From Kineococcus endophyticus (lineage in GTDB: Bacteria; Actinomycetota; Actinomycetes; Actinomycetales; Kineococcaceae), in NCBI RefSeq assembly GCF_040796495.1, contig NZ_JBFNQN010000016.1, positions 101,596 through 165,595 on the forward strand: a stretch of 64,000 nt of DNA. Direction: 5' to 3'. Positions 12,374 to 21,089 of the stretch are shown piece by piece. Positions within the stretch are counted from its first letter, which is position 1. The number at the start of each line of letters is the position of its first letter. The notes beneath the pieces were generated by a model. It was given only the letters and a program-made list of their open reading frames with translations, was not told the DNA's origin and did not search any database. The position numbers were made by a program, and so were the translations under genes.

Positions 12374-13209
12374 CGCGAGCGGCGACCCGGGTGCTGCACC
12401 TGTCCGACACCCACCTCATGGCGGCGGGCGCCCTGCACAACGGGCTCGTCGACACGACGGCCGCTCTCGGGCACGTGCTGGAGTCGTTGCACGGCATCGG
12501 GTCCGTGGACGCCGTCGTGGTGTCGGGGGACGTCTCGGACGACGGGACGGTCGCCTCGTACACGACGGCCCGCGACCTCGTCGGGGAGTTCGCGCGCTCG
12601 CACGGGGCCGTCCCGGTGTTCGCGATGGGGAACCACGACACCCGCGGGCAGTTCGCCGAGGTGCTGGGGCCGGTCCGGTCCGTGCACGACCTCGACGGGT
12701 TCCGCGTCGTCGTCCTCGACTCCTCCGTCCCCGGCCGCGGGTACGGGTTCCTCGACCCCGAGCAGCTGGACTGGCTGCGCGGGGAACTCGCGACGCCCGC
12801 GGCCCGCGGCTCGGCCGTGGTGCTGCACCACTCCCCCGTCCGCGCGCCGACGGTGCTGCACGAGGCGCTGAAGCTGCAGAACCCCGACGACCTGCTCGAC
12901 GCGCTGGCGGGCACCGACGTGCGGGTCGTGCTCTCCGGGCACTACCACCACCACGCCGCGCAGACGTACCCGTCGGGTCTCACGGCGCTCGTCGCTCCCG
13001 GGGTCGCGAACCGCAGCGACCCGTTCGTCGCGCACGGGCAGGAGCGGATCCTGCGGGGTCACGGCGCCCTGCTCGTCGAGGTCGACGAGGCGGGGACGGT
13101 GTTCTCCAGCGTCCTGTCGATCCCCTCCCCCGGCGACGGGGAGGAACTGTTCGTCCTGGACGAGGAGACCGTCCAGCGCATCGCCGCCGAGGCCGGGGTC
13201 CCGCGCTGA
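12370..13209 (+). CDS. calcineurin-like metallophosphoesterase (CpdA-like)
   Basis: Metal-dependent phosphoesterase of 279 residues. All five family blocks are present: LSDTHL near the start, VVVSGDVSDDG, MGNHDTR, LHHSP and SGHYHHH, the ligands for a two-metal centre. The closest known group is the cyclic-nucleotide phosphodiesterases (CpdA/Rv0805 type), but substrate cannot be read from sequence. GTG at 12370 overlaps the pknB stop by four bases, so it may be the last-but-one gene of the signalling operon. Confidence 0.85.
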
Positions 13210-14117
13210 CCGGCCGGTTCCTCGCCTGGTGCGACGCGTGGAACGCGGCGCACCCGTGGGACCACAACGCTGCCTACCACCGGTGGATCGAGCGGCAGCT
13301 CCCCCCGCGGTGCGGCTCCGCCCTGGACGTCGGGTGCGGGACGGGGGAGTTCGCGCGCCGGCTGGCCCGCCACGCCGACCGCGTGACCGGGATCGACGTC
13401 GATCCCGCCGTCGTCCGCACGGCGACGGGACTCTCCGAGGGGACCGAGTTCCGGTGCGGTGACCTGATGACCGTCGAACTCCCCGGGCAGTACGACGTGG
13501 TGACGGCCCTCGCCGTCCTGCACCACGTCCCCCTCGAGGTCGGGCTCGTGCGCCTGCGCGACCTCGTCGCCCCCGGGGGGACGCTCGTCGTCCTCGGGGT
13601 CCCGGCGGGGCGGGGGTTCCTCGACTCCGGGCTGGACCTCCTCGCCATCCCGGCGAACCTCGCGGTGGGCGCCCTGCAGACGCGGCGCCGGGGTTCGGCC
13701 GAGCGGCCCGTCGCCATGACCGCCCCCACGGCTCCCCCGGACGCGACCCTCGCGCAGGTGCGGTCGGTGGCGCGGCGCGTCGTCCCGGGCGCCCGGATCC
13801 GGCGGCGCCTGTTCTGGCGGTACTCACTGGTGTGGTCGGCGCCCGGCGGCGAAGTTCACAACCCGAGGTCGCTCAGGCCGGGGTGGTCGGCCGGACGCGG
13901 TCCGGAGAGGTCCCAGGAGAACTTGCGCTCGGACTCCGCGATCGCGACGTCGTTGATGCTGGCGTGGCGGTGGGTCATGAGCCCTGCGTCGTCGAAGCGC
14001 CAGTTCTCGTTGCCGTGGGCGCGGAACCACTGGCCGTCCGCGTCGTGGTACTCGTACGCGAACCGGACGGCGATGACGTCGCCGGTGTGGGCCCAGACCT
14101 CCTTGATGAGCCGGTAG
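13206..14117 (+). CDS. class I SAM-dependent methyltransferase, apparent CTG start and 3' extension
   Basis: Methyltransferase with the SAM-binding [15 protein letters not shown], the acidic GIDVDP after strand 2, [15 protein letters not shown] and PGGTLVVLG. The family N-terminus ([19 protein letters not shown]) begins immediately after a CTG at 13206-13208 that overlaps the upstream TGA; no ATG, GTG or TTG exists in frame near it, so CTG is the best start. Homologues end near the YSLVW segment (about residue 215), but here the frame stays open for about 85 more codons, antisense to the converging DUF1348 gene, to a stop at 14117. Product and substrate are unknown. Confidence 0.7.
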   Translation: MTGRFLAWCDAWNAAHPWDHNAAYHRWIERQLPPRCGSALDVGCGTGEFARRLARHADRVTGIDVDPAVVRTATGLSEGTEFRCGDLMTVELPGQYDVVTALAVLHHVPLEVGLVRLRDLVAPGGTLVVLGVPAGRGFLDSGLDLLAIPANLAVGALQTRRRGSAERPVAMTAPTAPPDATLAQVRSVARRVVPGARIRRRLFWRYSLVWSAPGGEVHNPRSLRPGWSAGRGPERSQENLRSDSAIATSLMLAWRWVMSPASSKRQFSLPWARNHWPSASWYSYANRTAMTSPVWAQTSLMSR

Positions 14118-14323
14118 TCCAGTTCGCGTTCCCACTTGCCGGTGAGGAACTCGACGATGGCGGCGCGGCCCTGCAGGAAGGTGGAGCGGTTGCGCCACCA
14201 GCTGTCCTCGCTGTAGGCGAGGGCGATGCGCTCGGGGTCGCGGGAGTTCCAGGCGTCCTCGGCGGCGCGGGCCTTGACGGCGGCACTGGCGGCGGTGAAC
14301 GGGGGCAGGGGCGGACGGGACAC
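13856..14323 (-). CDS. NTF2-like DUF1348 family protein
   Basis: Small cytosolic protein of 155 residues with the DUF1348/SnoaL-like cone fold signatures: [59 protein letters not shown], and [18 protein letters not shown]. Function is unknown across the family. Start GTG at 14323 has GGAAGG eight bases upstream. Two palindromic operators at 14347-14381 lie just ahead of it and match one ahead of the adjacent TetR gene, so it is very likely the repressor's main target. Its 3' half is antisense to the methyltransferase extension. Confidence 0.85.
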   Translation of the reverse strand: MSRPPLPPFTAASAAVKARAAEDAWNSRDPERIALAYSEDSWWRNRSTFLQGRAAIVEFLTGKWERELDYRLIKEVWAHTGDVIAVRFAYEYHDADGQWFRAHGNENWRFDDAGLMTHRHASINDVAIAESERKFSWDLSGPRPADHPGLSDLGL

Positions 14324-14346
14324 GGGACACCTTCCGAAGGACTGGC

Positions 14347-14362
14347 TGTACCGATCGGTACT
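14347..14362. promoter_or_regulatory. TetR operator 1
   Basis: GTACCGATCGGTAC at 14348-14361 is a perfect 14-base palindrome and shares TGTACYG with the other two sites around the TetR gene. It lies 24 bases upstream of the DUF1348 start, where a bound repressor would block transcription. Confidence 0.7.
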
Positions 14363-14365
14363 AGC

Positions 14366-14381
14366 TGTACTGGAAGGTACA
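14366..14381. promoter_or_regulatory. TetR operator 2
   Basis: TGTACTGGAAGGTACA is an inverted repeat (TGTAC/GTACA) next to operator 1, centre-to-centre 19 bases, so two repressor dimers could bind on nearly the same face of the helix. Confidence 0.7.
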
Positions 14382-14422
14382 GACAGAGCGCCGACCCGTC
14401 AACGGTCACCGCGGGAAGCGGA

Positions 14423-14989
14423 TCAGGAGACGGCGGCGAGCAGGCGTTCCTCGACGCCGGCCACGACCCCGACGACCACGGCGTCCTCGTCGAGGGCGCG
14501 CGCCAGGACCAGCGCCCCCTGGATCGCGGCGACCGCGTCCAGCGCCAGCGCTGCGGCGTCCCGATCCTCGACGCCACCGCGCCGCAGCGTCTGGGCCAGG
14601 AGGTCGACCCACACGGAGAAGTAGGTGCGGACCGCGTCGGCGTGGGTCGCCAGCTCCCCACCCAGGGCCGTCACCGCGAACAGGCAGACCCGCTGGCGGG
14701 AGAGGAAGTAGTCCCGGACCGTGCCCGCCATCCTCGACACGGCGCCGGCCACGTCGTCAGCGGTCCGCAGCGGCGTGAAGACCTGGTCCTCGAACCACGA
14801 CTGCACCTCGCCCAGCACCGCACGCGCCATGTCCGCCTTCCCGTCCGGGAAGAAGTGGTACAGGCTGCCCCGGCCCATGCCGGTCTCCTGCTGGATGACC
14901 GACAGCGACGCGGCCTCGAAACCCCGGCGGCGGAAGACGTCGGCGAGGGCCCGCACGGCGTCCGAACGGTCGAGGAGGGTCCGCGGCAC
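14423..14989 (-). CDS. TetR family transcriptional repressor
   Basis: Regulator of 188 residues with an N-terminal HTH at about 10-55 (FRRRGFEAASLSVIQQETGMGRGSLYHFFPDGK) and an all-helical ligand domain. The start is the GTG at 14989, with GGAGG eight bases upstream; a longer reading frame begins before its own operator and is unlikely. It sits on the same strand as the DUF1348 gene, 99 bases upstream of it. One operator copy (15029-15044) lies before this gene and two before the DUF1348 gene, pointing to autoregulation and control of the neighbour. Related regulators with this layout respond to electrophiles or xenobiotics, but the inducer is unknown. Confidence 0.88.
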   Translation of the reverse strand: MPRTLLDRSDAVRALADVFRRRGFEAASLSVIQQETGMGRGSLYHFFPDGKADMARAVLGEVQSWFEDQVFTPLRTADDVAGAVSRMAGTVRDYFLSRQRVCLFAVTALGGELATHADAVRTYFSVWVDLLAQTLRRGGVEDRDAAALALDAVAAIQGALVLARALDEDAVVVGVVAGVEERLLAAVS

Positions 14990-15028
14990 CAGGGGTTCCT
15001 CCCGTTCCGTGTGGTCGGTCGCACCGAG

Positions 15029-15044
15029 TGTACCGCCCAGTACA
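15029..15044. promoter_or_regulatory. TetR operator 3 (autoregulatory)
   Basis: TGTACCGCCCAGTACA is an inverted repeat matching operators 1 and 2 and lies 40 bases upstream of the TetR start codon. Three copies around the regulator support a consensus TGTACYGnnCRGTACA. Confidence 0.72.
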
Positions 15045-15128
15045 GATCGAGACTTCACGTCGGGGCGTTCCCCGCGGGCGGTCGTGGTGCGGATCCCCCG
15101 ACGGTTCCGCACCCGACCTGCACGGGGG

Positions 15129-15275
15129 TCAGAAGACCCGTCGCCTGGTTCCCGAGATGGGGACGAGGTTCAGGACCAGACCGACGACGATCAGCACGAC
15201 GCCCACCCACAGCAGGACGTGCACCGACGGAACCAGCAGTCCCACGATCAGCAGGACGATGCCGAGGACGACCAT
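15129..15275 (-). CDS. 48-residue membrane protein (DUF6131-like)
   Basis: Two short membrane helices (VVLGIVLLIVGLLVP and LLWVGVVLIVVGLVLNLV) separated by a tight turn and ended by a basic tail (GTRRRVF). ATG at 15275 has GGAGGAG seven bases upstream. The layout matches the small DUF6131 family common in actinobacteria, role unknown. It stands alone between the TetR gene and the thiolase operon. Confidence 0.7.
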   Translation of the reverse strand: MVVLGIVLLIVGLLVPSVHVLLWVGVVLIVVGLVLNLVPISGTRRRVF

Positions 15276-15423
15276 GACAGCTCCTCCCTGAGCTCCGGAA
15301 ACTCCGTGCACTCGACGGTACGCCGCGCGTCGCCGCACGCTCGTCGAGAACTCCCCCGTCTCCGGCTCTCACCCGAACGCCGGATCCCCTGCGCCGGAGC
15401 GCGGCCCGTACGGGGCAGTTCGG

Positions 15424-16590
15424 TCACGGCAGACCGGTGAGCCACCACCCTGCGCCACTGCTCGCGGGAACTGGGGCGGTCGGAGTTCCCCCCCGCCCGG
15501 CGGCGCGTGCCCGCACGACGACGGCCACCCCCAGCCCGCCCCCGGCGGCGCTGACGGCGACCCCGACCTGCCCCGCCGCCAACCCGCCGGCGAGGGCGAC
15601 CAGCAGGGCCGCTCCCGTCGCCCCCCACGGGTGGCCGATCGCGAGGGCCCCGCCGTCGGGGTTCAGGCGCGCGTCGGCGTCGTCGAGGCCGAGGTCGCGC
15701 GAGCAGGCGAGCACCTGCGCGGCGAACGCCTCACCCACCTCGAGCCGGTCGACGGCGGCGAGGTCGAGGCGGGCGGAACGCAGCGCGGCGCGGACGGCGG
15801 GTGCGGCGGCGGCCCCGGGCAGGGCGGGGTCCGCGCCGACGGCCGCCGTTCCCAGCACGGCGAGACCCCCTGCGCCCCAGCGCTCCGCGGTGGCCAGGTC
15901 GACGAGGGCGAGCCCCGCGGCGCCGTCGGCGTGCGCGCTGGCGGTGGCCGCGGTGACCGTGCCGCCGAAGGCCGGCGAGAAACGGGCGACGACCTCGGGG
16001 CGCAGGACGCGCGGCCGGGCGTCGTGCTCGACCCCCGCCAGCGGGACGAACCGTTCCGCCGTCCGGCGGCGCGCGACGAGAGCGCGCGCGTGCGACCGGA
16101 CGGCGAACGCCTCCTGGTCGGCGCGGGAGATGCCGAGGTGGGCCGCGAGCGCGTCGGCTGCGGGGCCCATGTCCGGATCGGGGAAACCGTCGGGGGCGAA
16201 GGCCGCGCGCGGGACGACACCGTCGAGGTGGCGGGACGTGGTGCTCTCGGCGCCGACCGCGAGCACGGGACCGCTCCCGGTGGCCGCGAGCGCCGCGGCG
16301 AACCGGACGGCGGCCAGTCCGCTGGCGCACTGCGCGTCGACCGTGGTCCCCGGGACACCGGCGCCGAACCCGGCGGCCAGCGCAGCCCGGCGGGCGGGGT
16401 TGCCGTCGGCCGTCCCGACCCCGGCGACGACCTCGGCGACGGCGACGTCCTCCCCGGCGGCGCAGGCGGCGACGTCCTCGGCGAGTGCTGTGAGGACCGC
16501 CGCGGCGAGGTCGTGGTCGCGCAGTCCGGCGTAGGTCGTGCCGGCCGTGGCGAAAGGGGTGCGGCGCGCGGCGACGACGACGGCGCTCAC
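15424..16590 (-). CDS. thiolase-like protein of a BioY operon, incomplete active site
   Basis: Thiolase-superfamily protein of 388 residues. The acyl-accepting Cys is present (Cys88 in DAQCASGLAAV) and so is the GHP histidine (His320 in ALAIGHPWGATGA). The second catalytic Cys of normal thiolases, in the C-terminal CxGGGxG block, is replaced (SAAGGGLG, Ala348), and the Asn of NEAFA is Gly (VGEAFAAQ). It therefore may not run the standard Claisen condensation. GTG at 16590 overlaps the ligase stop by four bases. It is the last gene of bioY-ligase-thiolase, the same order as yhfU-yhfT-yhfS in B. subtilis, where BirA controls the operon; a role in biotin or biotin-precursor metabolism is inferred. 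Confidence 0.8.
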   Translation of the reverse strand: MSAVVVAARRTPFATAGTTYAGLRDHDLAAAVLTALAEDVAACAAGEDVAVAEVVAGVGTADGNPARRAALAAGFGAGVPGTTVDAQCASGLAAVRFAAALAATGSGPVLAVGAESTTSRHLDGVVPRAAFAPDGFPDPDMGPAADALAAHLGISRADQEAFAVRSHARALVARRRTAERFVPLAGVEHDARPRVLRPEVVARFSPAFGGTVTAATASAHADGAAGLALVDLATAERWGAGGLAVLGTAAVGADPALPGAAAAPAVRAALRSARLDLAAVDRLEVGEAFAAQVLACSRDLGLDDADARLNPDGGALAIGHPWGATGAALLVALAGGLAAGQVGVAVSAAGGGLGVAVVVRARAAGRGGTPTAPVPASSGAGWWLTGLP

Positions 16591-17708
16591 CGTGCCCGCC
16601 CGGCCACTCGCGCGACGGCGGCGCGGTCCGGTTCGCCCTTGCCGGTGCGCGGGACCCGCGTGACCGCCAGCCAGCGCCGGGGCCTGGCCGCGGACGGCAA
16701 CGAGCGGGCTGCCGCGCGCAGGGCCGCGGGCACGTCGGCCACCCCCACGACGACGGCCGTGACGACCTCCCCGAGGCGGTCGTGCGGACTTCCGCAGACG
16801 ACGACGTCGGCGCCGGGCGGCAGGTGCGGGCGCAGTGCGTGCTCGACCTCGGCGACGAGGACCGTGCTGCCGCCGCTGAGGACCGCGCCGGGGCGACCCA
16901 GGACGGCGAACCGGCCGTCCGGCAACGGTTCCGCGACGTCGCCGACACCGGCCCAGCCGTCCGTCACGACGGGGGTGGCGCCACCCGTCGCGTCGATCCG
17001 GGACCGCGCGACGTAGGGAGAGGCGACCTCCAGGAGCGCCCCGCGCACGCGGACGTCGACGCCGGGGAAGGGGCCGAAACCCTCCGGGTCCGACGAACCG
17101 TCTGCGTGACAGGCGATCCCGACGAAGGACAGCTCCGCGGCGCCGTAGTACTCCACGACCCGCCACCCGCGCTCGAGGGCGCGGCGCCGCACGCGCGGGT
17201 CGAGCCCGGCCCCGCCGACGACGGCCGTGCGCACGTGCGGGTGGTCGTCACGGTCGAGGACGGTGGCGAGCACCGCGGGAACCACGTGGAGGACCGTGCT
17301 GCCCGCCGGTGGGAGGCGGTCACCTGCCCCACCGGTGCGGGCGCCGACGCGCAGCGCGTGCCACCCCGCGTGCAGCGTCAGGGTCGACGCCGGGGGTCCC
17401 GCGGTGCCGACGACGTCGTCCGGGTCCAGCTCCAGGAGGTCGGCGAGGGGCTGGACGGACGCGGCCCAGGACGCCGAGGTCCGCACGACCGCCCGGGGGC
17501 GGGAGGTGCTGCCCGACGTGCTGAGGACGAGGTCGCCGGGCCCGACCTCACCCGCGCCGGCGGCCCGGCGGACGGCCCTGAGCAGCTCGTCACCGCCGGC
17601 GGGGTCGAGCACGAGGACGGGTGGGTGGTCGGGGTCCGCGGTCGCCGCGACCAGCGCGGACGCCAGGTCCGCCGCGTCCGCGGGCAGGACGACGAGGTCG
17701 CCCGCCAC
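16587..17708 (-). CDS. AMP-binding acyl-CoA ligase-like protein (BioY operon)
   Basis: Adenylate-forming enzyme of 373 residues, shorter than the usual 500 or so because the N-terminal part before the phosphate loop is reduced to about 60 residues. Visible motifs: phosphate loop LSTSGSTSRPRAVV, YYGAAELSFV (aromatic-acid site region), GDVAEPLPDGRFAVLGR and a C-terminal catalytic Lys in RVPRTGKGEPDR. GTG at 17708 follows the bioY stop by one base, and the stop overlaps the thiolase start. Operon position suggests it activates a carboxylic acid, perhaps a biotin precursor such as pimelate, to its CoA ester; this is inference. Confidence 0.8.
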   Translation of the reverse strand: MAGDLVVLPADAADLASALVAATADPDHPPVLVLDPAGGDELLRAVRRAAGAGEVGPGDLVLSTSGSTSRPRAVVRTSASWAASVQPLADLLELDPDDVVGTAGPPASTLTLHAGWHALRVGARTGGAGDRLPPAGSTVLHVVPAVLATVLDRDDHPHVRTAVVGGAGLDPRVRRRALERGWRVVEYYGAAELSFVGIACHADGSSDPEGFGPFPGVDVRVRGALLEVASPYVARSRIDATGGATPVVTDGWAGVGDVAEPLPDGRFAVLGRPGAVLSGGSTVLVAEVEHALRPHLPPGADVVVCGSPHDRLGEVVTAVVVGVADVPAALRAAARSLPSAARPRRWLAVTRVPRTGKGEPDRAAVARVAGRAR

Positions 17709-17709
17709 C

Positions 17710-18285
17710 TCAGACGGAGGTGGTCGTGCGGCGGCGGCGCAGCGGCAGGAGCTCGGGGCGGGCGCGGTGCACGCCGCTCGCGACGAAGGCCGTGAGGGCG
17801 GCCTTGAGGAGGTCGCCGGGCAGGAACATCACGCTGGTCCACGCCGGGAGCTGCGTGATCCAGACCTGCAGCGGGACCCCGATCAGGTACACCACGCCGA
17901 TGCCGCCGGCGAGGGCGGCCGTGAAGAACCACTGGGGCTGGTTGCTGGGCCGGCGCGCCGTCAGCCACCCCGTGAGCGCGGCCCCCAACGGCCACCCGAG
18001 GAGGTACCCGACGCTCGGCCCGGCGAAGACGCTGAGGCCGCCGCGCCCGCCCGCGAGCACCGGCAGGCCCGCGGCGCACAGCACGAGGACGACGAGGACG
18101 GCGAGCGCACCGCGCCGAGCGCCGAGGAGGGCGCCGGCGAGCATGACCCCGAGGGTCTGCAGGGTGATGGGCACCGCACTGCCGAAGAGCGGCAGCTGAC
18201 CGGGCGCGCCCAGGACGACGATGACGGCGGCGAAGGTCGCGATGAGCGCGACGTCGCGAGAGGTCGAACGCTGCACCGGACGCAT
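17710..18285 (-). CDS. bioY: biotin transporter BioY (ECF S-component)
   Basis: Substrate-binding membrane subunit for biotin uptake, 191 residues with about six helices. BioY signatures: ITLQTLGVMLAGALLGARRGALAV, GLPVLAGGRGGLSVFAGPSVGYLLGWPLGA (in parts) and PGDLLKAALTAF near the end. No BioM/BioN ATPase or energising subunit is adjacent, so it may use a shared ECF module or work alone. Start ATG at 18285; no clear ribosome site, so possibly leaderless. It leads a tight operon with the ligase-like and thiolase-like genes. Confidence 0.9.
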   Translation of the reverse strand: MRPVQRSTSRDVALIATFAAVIVVLGAPGQLPLFGSAVPITLQTLGVMLAGALLGARRGALAVLVVLVLCAAGLPVLAGGRGGLSVFAGPSVGYLLGWPLGAALTGWLTARRPSNQPQWFFTAALAGGIGVVYLIGVPLQVWITQLPAWTSVMFLPGDLLKAALTAFVASGVHRARPELLPLRRRRTTTSV

Positions 18286-18451
18286 GAGGCGGAAGAGTAG
18301 CCAGCCCGGCGCCTGCGCCGCGGCCCCACCGGTCCACGTCCAGGGTCGACGCCTCGTCGACGGGCACGCGGCCGGGCGGACTTCGCCAACCGGTACCCGG
18401 CCGGGGCCACGTCGTGCGACGGTGGGAGGACTCGCTGGAGAGGAGCAGGTC

Positions 18452-18649
18452 ATGGGCTCGGTCGCCGTCATCTTCATCGCGCTGGTCGTCTCGGCGCTCG
18501 TCCTCGTCGCGCTCATCGTCACCCTGCTGGTGCGCGACCGCGGCCGTGACCGGTCGTCCCGGGACGTCCCGCACCGCGGCGACTGGGACCTGGCCGGATC
18601 GGCGCCGATGGCACACCGACGGGGCACGGGGACGCCGTCGGGCAGCTGA
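18452..18649 (+). CDS. 65-residue single-pass membrane protein
   Basis: A hydrophobic N-terminal helix (about residues 2-26, SVAVIFIALVVSALVLVALIVTLLV) followed by a charged cytosolic tail rich in Arg and Asp. ATG at 18452 has GGAGAGGAG 7 bases upstream. Not recognised; divergent from bioY and convergent with the lipoprotein at 18660. Confidence 0.6.
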   Translation: MGSVAVIFIALVVSALVLVALIVTLLVRDRGRDRSSRDVPHRGDWDLAGSAPMAHRRGTGTPSGS

Positions 18650-18659
18650 CGCCTCGGCG

Positions 18660-19442
18660 TCAGTCGGGGGCTCCCCCCAGGCCGCCCAGCAGGGTCCCCG
18701 TCACCGTGCCGACCAGGCGGGCGACCAGTCCTGAGGCGTCGACGTAGTTGCCCGGTCCCTTTCCCAGCCCGTCGTGCGGGATGCGCGCCGCCATGCGGGG
18801 CAGGTCGGCGCGCACGGCGTCGTCGTCGACGGCCCGTGGCCCGGTCGGCTCGTCCAGCTCCTCGAGGGGGAAGGAGTCCAGGGCCGTGCCGTCTCCGTCG
18901 TGGCGGTCGTGGAAGACGTCGACCGCGGCGACGTCGAAGCTCTCGCCGGCGCCGTCGCACCCGCCCCCCAGGTCCGCCACGTCGGCCAGGGCGTCGGGGT
19001 CGGCGGCCACGGCCTCGAACGTGCTGCGGCCGTGGGCCACGACGAAGGCCCGGAAGTCGCTGAGGACGTCCTCGGAGACGAAGCCGCACGCCATCTCCGC
19101 GGCCTGCACGTGGCGCCAGGTGTGCAGCCGGGCCGAGACGTCCAGGAAGCGCCGCTCGTAGGCGGCGACGGTGGCGTCGTCCCGGGTGCTGAGGTGCTCG
19201 ACGACCAGCCGGGCCGCGCCGTCGGCATCGCCGTGGGCGCGGGTGCGGGCGTCCTCGACGACCTGCCAGAACTCCGCCTCGTCCATCAGCGGTCCGTCGG
19301 CCACCGCGGGGGCGCTGGGCAGCGGAGCCGGCGGGCTCGCCGTCCGCCACGGAGCCGGTTGCGGGGCGTCAGCGGGTGCGCACGCGCCCAGCACGGACGC
19401 GACCAGCAGCAGCGGCGCGAGGCGCCCGAGCCTCCCTCGCAC
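18660..19442 (-). CDS. lipoprotein with DUF4240 domain
   Basis: Secreted lipoprotein of 260 residues: signal peptide with lipobox LGAC (Cys near 21), a Pro/Ala linker, then a DUF4240 domain (MDEAEFWQVVEDARTRA, VEHLSTRDDATVAAYERRFLD, ADLGGGCDGAGESFDVAAVDVF in parts). DUF4240 is common in actinobacteria, usually cytosolic and without known activity; export as a lipoprotein is unusual. Start GTG at 19442 gives a short, positively charged n-region (VRGRLGR). Stands alone. Confidence 0.75.
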   Translation of the reverse strand: MRGRLGRLAPLLLVASVLGACAPADAPQPAPWRTASPPAPLPSAPAVADGPLMDEAEFWQVVEDARTRAHGDADGAARLVVEHLSTRDDATVAAYERRFLDVSARLHTWRHVQAAEMACGFVSEDVLSDFRAFVVAHGRSTFEAVAADPDALADVADLGGGCDGAGESFDVAAVDVFHDRHDGDGTALDSFPLEELDEPTGPRAVDDDAVRADLPRMAARIPHDGLGKGPGNYVDASGLVARLVGTVTGTLLGGLGGAPD

Positions 19443-19551
19443 GTCACCCAGCGTAGGCGGGAGTGGTGGTCCGCGGGGCGCGCCCGCGTGGGTTCCCCCG
19501 TTCAGCGGCAGGGGTCCCCGACGTCCCACCCACCCCCACGTCTCCAGGGTT

Positions 19552-20154
19552 TCACGCCCTCCAGCGCGGGTCGCGGCCCGCGAGCGCCAGCACGCGCTCG
19601 AAGGTGGTGGCGGCCGGCGGGACCGGGAGCGGCGGCCCGAACAACCCCTGCCGAGCGGCCGGGTCGGCAGGCACGGCCTCGACGAAGCCGGCGACGGCGG
19701 CCACGCTGGCGGTGTCGGGTCGGTGCGTACGCCCCGTCGCGACCGCGACGTCCCAGGTGTGCAGGACGAGCTCGTCCAGGGCCACGACCCCGGCCTCCGC
19801 GGCGGGCATCTCGATCCCACCGGCCCGGGCCGTGCCCTGCCACGCCGACGGCTCCCGCCAGGCGGCGGCGAGCTCGGTCAGCTGCTGCGGCAGGTCCTCA
19901 CGCCACCCGCCGGGCAACGCGTCCGGCATGTCCCCCGGTGGGGACCCGCCCCGGTCCACCTCCTTGCGGGCGGCCGCGGTGAAGGCGGCGGTCAACCCCA
20001 CGACGTGGGTGAGCAGGGCGGACACCGTGCAGTCGCACGGCGTGGGCCGGCCGAGGTCGGCGTCGGAGAGGTCGGTGACGAGAGCGGCGAGTTGCCCGGC
20101 CGCGGGGCGGAGGTCCAGCACACGGGGATGACCCGCGGGCTTGCTGGAACTCAT
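19552..20154 (-). CDS. DinB-like/TIGR03086 family protein
   Basis: Protein of 200 residues related to the mycothiol-dependent maleylpyruvate isomerase N-terminal/DinB fold: PAAGQLAALVTDLSDADLGRPTPCDCTVSALLTHVVGLTAAF, where the His after the first helix pair and the later DELVLHTWDVAVATG supply metal ligands. Members are mycothiol-S-transferase-like or unknown. Start ATG at 20154. Divergent from the inositol-phosphatase-like gene, with only 72 bases between starts, so promoters probably overlap. Confidence 0.75.
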   Translation of the reverse strand: MSSSKPAGHPRVLDLRPAAGQLAALVTDLSDADLGRPTPCDCTVSALLTHVVGLTAAFTAAARKEVDRGGSPPGDMPDALPGGWREDLPQQLTELAAAWREPSAWQGTARAGGIEMPAAEAGVVALDELVLHTWDVAVATGRTHRPDTASVAAVAGFVEAVPADPAARQGLFGPPLPVPPAATTFERVLALAGRDPRWRA

Positions 20155-20226
20155 CGCGGAGCCGCGCTGTCCCAGCTGAGCCAGCGTCAGGTCGGCACCA
20201 CCCGCTCGACAGGCCAGGATGGTCCG

Positions 20227-21036
20227 GTGCCCGACGATCTGGGCGTCGCCTTCGACGCCGTGGCTGCGGCGGCGGCCGTCGCTCTGCGGGCGTTCGCCGA
20301 CCTGGCCTCGGTCGAGCCGCAGGTGAAGGACGACGGTTCGATGGTCACCGCGGCCGACCGGCAGGGCGAGCGAGCAGCCCGTGGCGCGCTGGCCCGGCAC
20401 CGCCCGGGAGACGCTGTCCTGGGCGAGGAGTTCGCGCTCGCCGACGGGGTGGGCCGGACGGGGCGGCGGTGGATCGTCGACCCGATCGACGGGACGGCCC
20501 ACTTCGTGAACGGTGACGACCGCTGGCTCGTGCTGCTCGCGCTGGAGGTCGACGGGGTGCTGGAGGTGGCCGTGGCCGCGGTCCCGGCGCAGGGCCGGGT
20601 CTGGTGGGCCGTCCGCGGGGGCGGCGCCTTCGCCGGGACGGTGGACGCGGCCGGCACCGTGAGCGACGCTCGACCCCTGGCCGTTTCCCCGCCCCCCACG
20701 GACCCGGGGTGGCCGCGGATGGGCGTCGTCCCCGCAGCCCCGTTCCAGCTCGACACCGACCGTGACCTGGCGCGTCGTGCCGGTGCCGGCACCGAGGCGG
20801 CGCAGTGGCCGCTGCACCCGGCGCTACTGGTCGCCCAGGGCGACCTCGACGTGGCGGTGCAGACGCGCGCGTCGATCTGGGACGTGGCAGCGACCACCTT
20901 GATCGTCGCGGAGGCCGGTGGCCTGAGCAGCGGAGCGGACGGGTCACCGGACCTCGGGAACGGTCCGCGGGTCTTCTCGTCGGGGCCTGGCGTGCACGCC
21001 GGCGTGCTGGCCGCGGTCGCCGCCAGGCGTCCCTGA
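20227..21036 (+). CDS. inositol monophosphatase-family phosphatase
   Basis: Mg-dependent phosphatase of 269 residues. It has the family metal site DPIDGTAHFVNG, GEEF, the VTAADRQGERA segment and WDVAATTLIVAEAGG with the last Asp ligand. Substrate may be inositol phosphate, histidinol phosphate (HisN) or 3'-phosphoadenosine compounds; the sequence does not decide. Start GTG at 20227. Followed after 53 bases by a small inverted repeat (21090-21107). Confidence 0.8.
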   Translation: MPDDLGVAFDAVAAAAAVALRAFADLASVEPQVKDDGSMVTAADRQGERAARGALARHRPGDAVLGEEFALADGVGRTGRRWIVDPIDGTAHFVNGDDRWLVLLALEVDGVLEVAVAAVPAQGRVWWAVRGGGAFAGTVDAAGTVSDARPLAVSPPPTDPGWPRMGVVPAAPFQLDTDRDLARRAGAGTEAAQWPLHPALLVAQGDLDVAVQTRASIWDVAATTLIVAEAGGLSSGADGSPDLGNGPRVFSSGPGVHAGVLAAVAARRP

Positions 21037-21089
21037 CGCGCGGACACGTTCCCGTGCAACGGGAGGGAGGGGCCGTGCGTATGCTCCAC

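Noticed and set aside
15129..15372. Longer gene around the 48-residue membrane protein
   Set aside because: Upstream codons lack a ribosome site; the ATG at 15275 has a strong one.
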